Assembly: GCA_017654935.2 (NCBI GenBank)
Contig: CM065690.1
Coordinates: forward strand, 36,570,351 to 36,634,350
DNA from: Phymorhynchus buccinoides
Taxonomy: Eukaryota > Mollusca > Gastropoda > Neogastropoda > Raphitomidae
Reading direction: 5' to 3'
DNA: 64,000 bases
Shown: one piece after another, positions 61,700 to 64,000 of the stretch
Position numbering within the stretch: the first letter of the stretch is position 1
How the letters are laid out: each line of letters starts with the position of its first letter
Program-made: the position numbers and the translations under genes
The notes under the pieces: generated by a model
The model's input: the letters and a program-made list of their open reading frames with translations, nothing else
The model's database searches: none
Told to the model about the DNA's origin: nothing

Positions 61700-63340
61700 T
61701 TTCAGATAAAATCAGCTAATAATCAAACACGCAACGATGAAGCGAGACGCCGTGCATGCAGATCTAAAATAATATTAACCACTTCACTGTAGCAAGAAAA
61801 TCCCACTCATCCACAAATAATATAGTTCTCCAAGTTAGAAAGTCGTGAACTATGTTGATCTTACTTAGGAGTTATTGTCATTTAGCCAATGACGAACTTT
61901 CAATGATGACGTAATTTCGGTGATTGCATAAGTTCACTAACATGACGTTTTAGGGCGTCCCGCTAAGAAGGCTCTATGTGCAGTGCCACTGCCTTGAGTA
62001 TTTAGTTCTTGTGCGCTATTTTTTTATCATTTGCAATTTCACTAACAGTTGCTGTCCACAATTTTTTCCCAATGTGAAATGTTCATCAGAAACAACCGTT
62101 GCATTTATTGGGTTAAGGCATAGGGTTAGGAGTATGTTTGGGCTTTTTGTTTTACTAAACATCACTTGATGCAAATAAAGAAAATATGGCTTGAGTACTG
62201 CAGACAGTCGCATGCGAGTGTACCTTGATGTGTGATAGTGATAATGATATGTCAAGTTTCTAATAGCAACAGTGTATTCTTACACCTTTTCTCACGCGCG
62301 TTTACACTAAGCCTATGCCCAGTATGGGTTAATATACGCAAATGGTATCTCTGGATATTGTTTTATATCTCACGGCTGGCAGGCGTGGGATATATCTTTG
62401 GCACTACTTGTACATCGGTATATATATTTTTATTTTTTAGTATAGCTTTCTAAGGTTTTGCACTTATTCTCTCTTAATTTCTTTAAATCACTGCCTTCAA
62501 GAGAATGAAATTTTATGCAGTGAAAATTCGAAGGTCTTCCAATTTTAAATGCATGTAAAAAAAGTATTTACTTTAAATGAGCCAATTTGCTATCTCAAAT
62601 GATAGCCCACTGCCGAGACAAATAACTAAATAAAATAAAAGATGGGACAGGAAAGCCTTACGGCTATGTTTTGAGTCCCAAAATCCTAATCCTAAAAAAA
62701 CAAGGTGAACATTTGCTATTTTGTACATGTAGTAGTATGGTGTTTTTTTAATGCAAATAATAAGCGTTCATATGCAAATGTAGCTTTGTGTGCATGTGCA
62801 CATGTGTGGGGATGATGTTTGTGTGGACACGGAAATTTGTGTACGCGTGCATGCGTGTGTGTGTGTGTGTGTGTGTGAGTGTGTTTGTGATTTCCATCTT
62901 ATCAGCATGTTACAATTATAAAACTGAGAAAGACAAAATGTATGGTTTACGTTGTACATAAGGTGCCAAATATTCGTTAGTTCTTAATCCAATTCCATTC
63001 AAGAGATTATGGTACATTCAAAACAGAGTAACTGGGGCACGGCGTTGAGTGAGGAAAGACACGGAGGAGGGACATGCATTTTATGACTTTTTCCCTCTTG
63101 TATTCTAAAAACAAATTTTAAGGGTGAAGTAGCCATTTTTTCAAATGCGCATGCTTAATTTAACAGGAAAAAACACCCCAGAGATATAACTAAGCTCTAA
63201 AAACAGACAAGCATCATGGCAGTGTGCTTAGGGCGATATGCGACCACCTTTGGTGGAGTGTAGAATAACATCAAAGGCAAATGTTTTTGGCTGTGGTGCA
63301 AGAAGAGTTAAATTCAACATAGATTTGAGTCCATCATCTC
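61700..63340. other. Upstream end of window, no exon recognised
   Basis: I searched this stretch on the minus strand for the TGTGCAG|G...GTGAG pattern and found none. It contains short (GT)n at 62850-62878 and ordinary AT-rich sequence. Confidence 0.5.
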
Positions 63341-63348
63341 AGCATTGG

Positions 63349-63460
63349 TTAAGGTCTGTGTACACGTTAACATTATTCACGAGATATTTCTATTTCCCCA
63401 TGGCAACACAATGATAGCCCACTCTCAATATGACTTGCAGCTCACTGTGTTGCCACACAT
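63349..63460. mobile_element. Partial relative of the 47427 MITE
   Basis: It contains TTAAGGTCTGTGTACACG, TATTTCCCCATGGCAACA and CTCACTGTGTTGCC in the same order as the 47427 element. The right terminus is lost. Confidence 0.65.
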
Positions 63461-63588
63461 TGCAAACAAAAGCTTCATTAGGATATCAAGTATTAAGTGA
63501 TAACATGTACACCCAGTGTTAGCATTGCATAAGAGTATGCACACATGCGTGCGTGTGCACACACACAAACAGAGAGAGAGAGAGGGTG

Positions 63589-63621
<33 letters not shown>

Positions 63622-64000
63622 TGGGCAGGCATAAGATGTGAGAAACTTACGTAAACTTCTGTGAATCTAAATTATTTCATTGCAATAGGTGCAAGAGTTA
63701 GCAGTGTCAAGTCACTCTATGGGAAACAAGTTTATAGGAATTCTTAATTAAGATTCTTGATGGATGAAAAATGGGTGAGACAAGAAAGAAACCACAGCTA
63801 AAATATAAGCTGTGGTGAAACAGTATTAATATGGCATTTAAATTTAAAAAACAAACAAACAAGTATATCAAAGTATGTCTGCTCAACTGTATTAAATATA
63901 ATTTAGTTTATGTACATCCTGTTCATGAGTTCGTGCACTTGTGTGGACAAATAATTTCATGATAAGTGTTTGTTTAGCTTAGACAACACAATACTTAGTG

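Noticed and set aside
63640..63670. Perfect GTAAGT donor on the minus strand
   Set aside because: No exon of sensible length or phase precedes it, and it lacks the module pattern. It may be chance.

Overview
This is eukaryotic, animal-type DNA: short exons with GT-AG introns, very many (GA)n, (AC)n and poly(G) tracts, tRNA-derived SINEs, CR1/L2-like and other LINE fragments, many MITEs and telomere-like TTAGGG blocks. The repeat style best fits a lophotrochozoan, probably a marine mollusc. That assignment is inference; only the animal origin is firm.

The one gene I can identify runs on the minus strand across most of the window: the orthologue of lebercilin (LCA5), a coiled-coil protein of the cilium and basal body. 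Five exons form its conserved body, in transcript order 25472-25198, 23790-23500, 22275-22138, 20702-20499 and 12734-11439. They encode an RGG-rich linker, the lebercilin coiled-coil domain, a long R/E/K-rich helix and the acidic C-terminus. The stop codon is at 11441-11439, and all four internal junctions keep phase 0.

The striking part lies upstream of this body, between about 30 and 61 kb. I find 21 small minus-strand exons there. Most are exactly 45 nt, all have phase-1 starts, and all but possibly one have phase-1 ends. They share a similar acceptor flank (TGTGTGCAG|G) and usually a GTGAG donor. Each encodes one divergent copy of a roughly 15-residue module such as GASPLPDIRSVAASQ. One exon (45313-44675) is 639 nt and holds 13 modules in a row without introns. 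The array ends in phase 1, which is the phase the first conserved lebercilin exon needs. I infer that this animal's lebercilin has gained a modular N-terminal extension of at least about 528 residues, and that its symmetric exons can be skipped or included without breaking the frame. The true start codon is not seen and is probably beyond 64 kb.

Two conserved exons have edges that have themselves been tandemly duplicated together with a splice site: 95-bp units at 24.5-25.2 kb (3' edge of the first conserved exon plus donor) and 67-bp units at 22.25-22.65 kb (5' edge of the third plus acceptor).

Region by region: 1-11.4 kb is gene-poor and repeat-rich, lying beyond the lebercilin 3' end. 11.4-25.5 kb holds the conserved body, with large introns carrying TTAA-flanked MITEs, a nested LINE, a Tigger remnant and a SINE. 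25.5-61.2 kb is the module-exon array, interleaved with long (GA)n tracts, a 44-bp minisatellite next to a LINE, a foldback element with telomere-like repeats, and SINE-like copies. 61.2-64 kb shows inverted repeats and poly(G), with no exon I can support.
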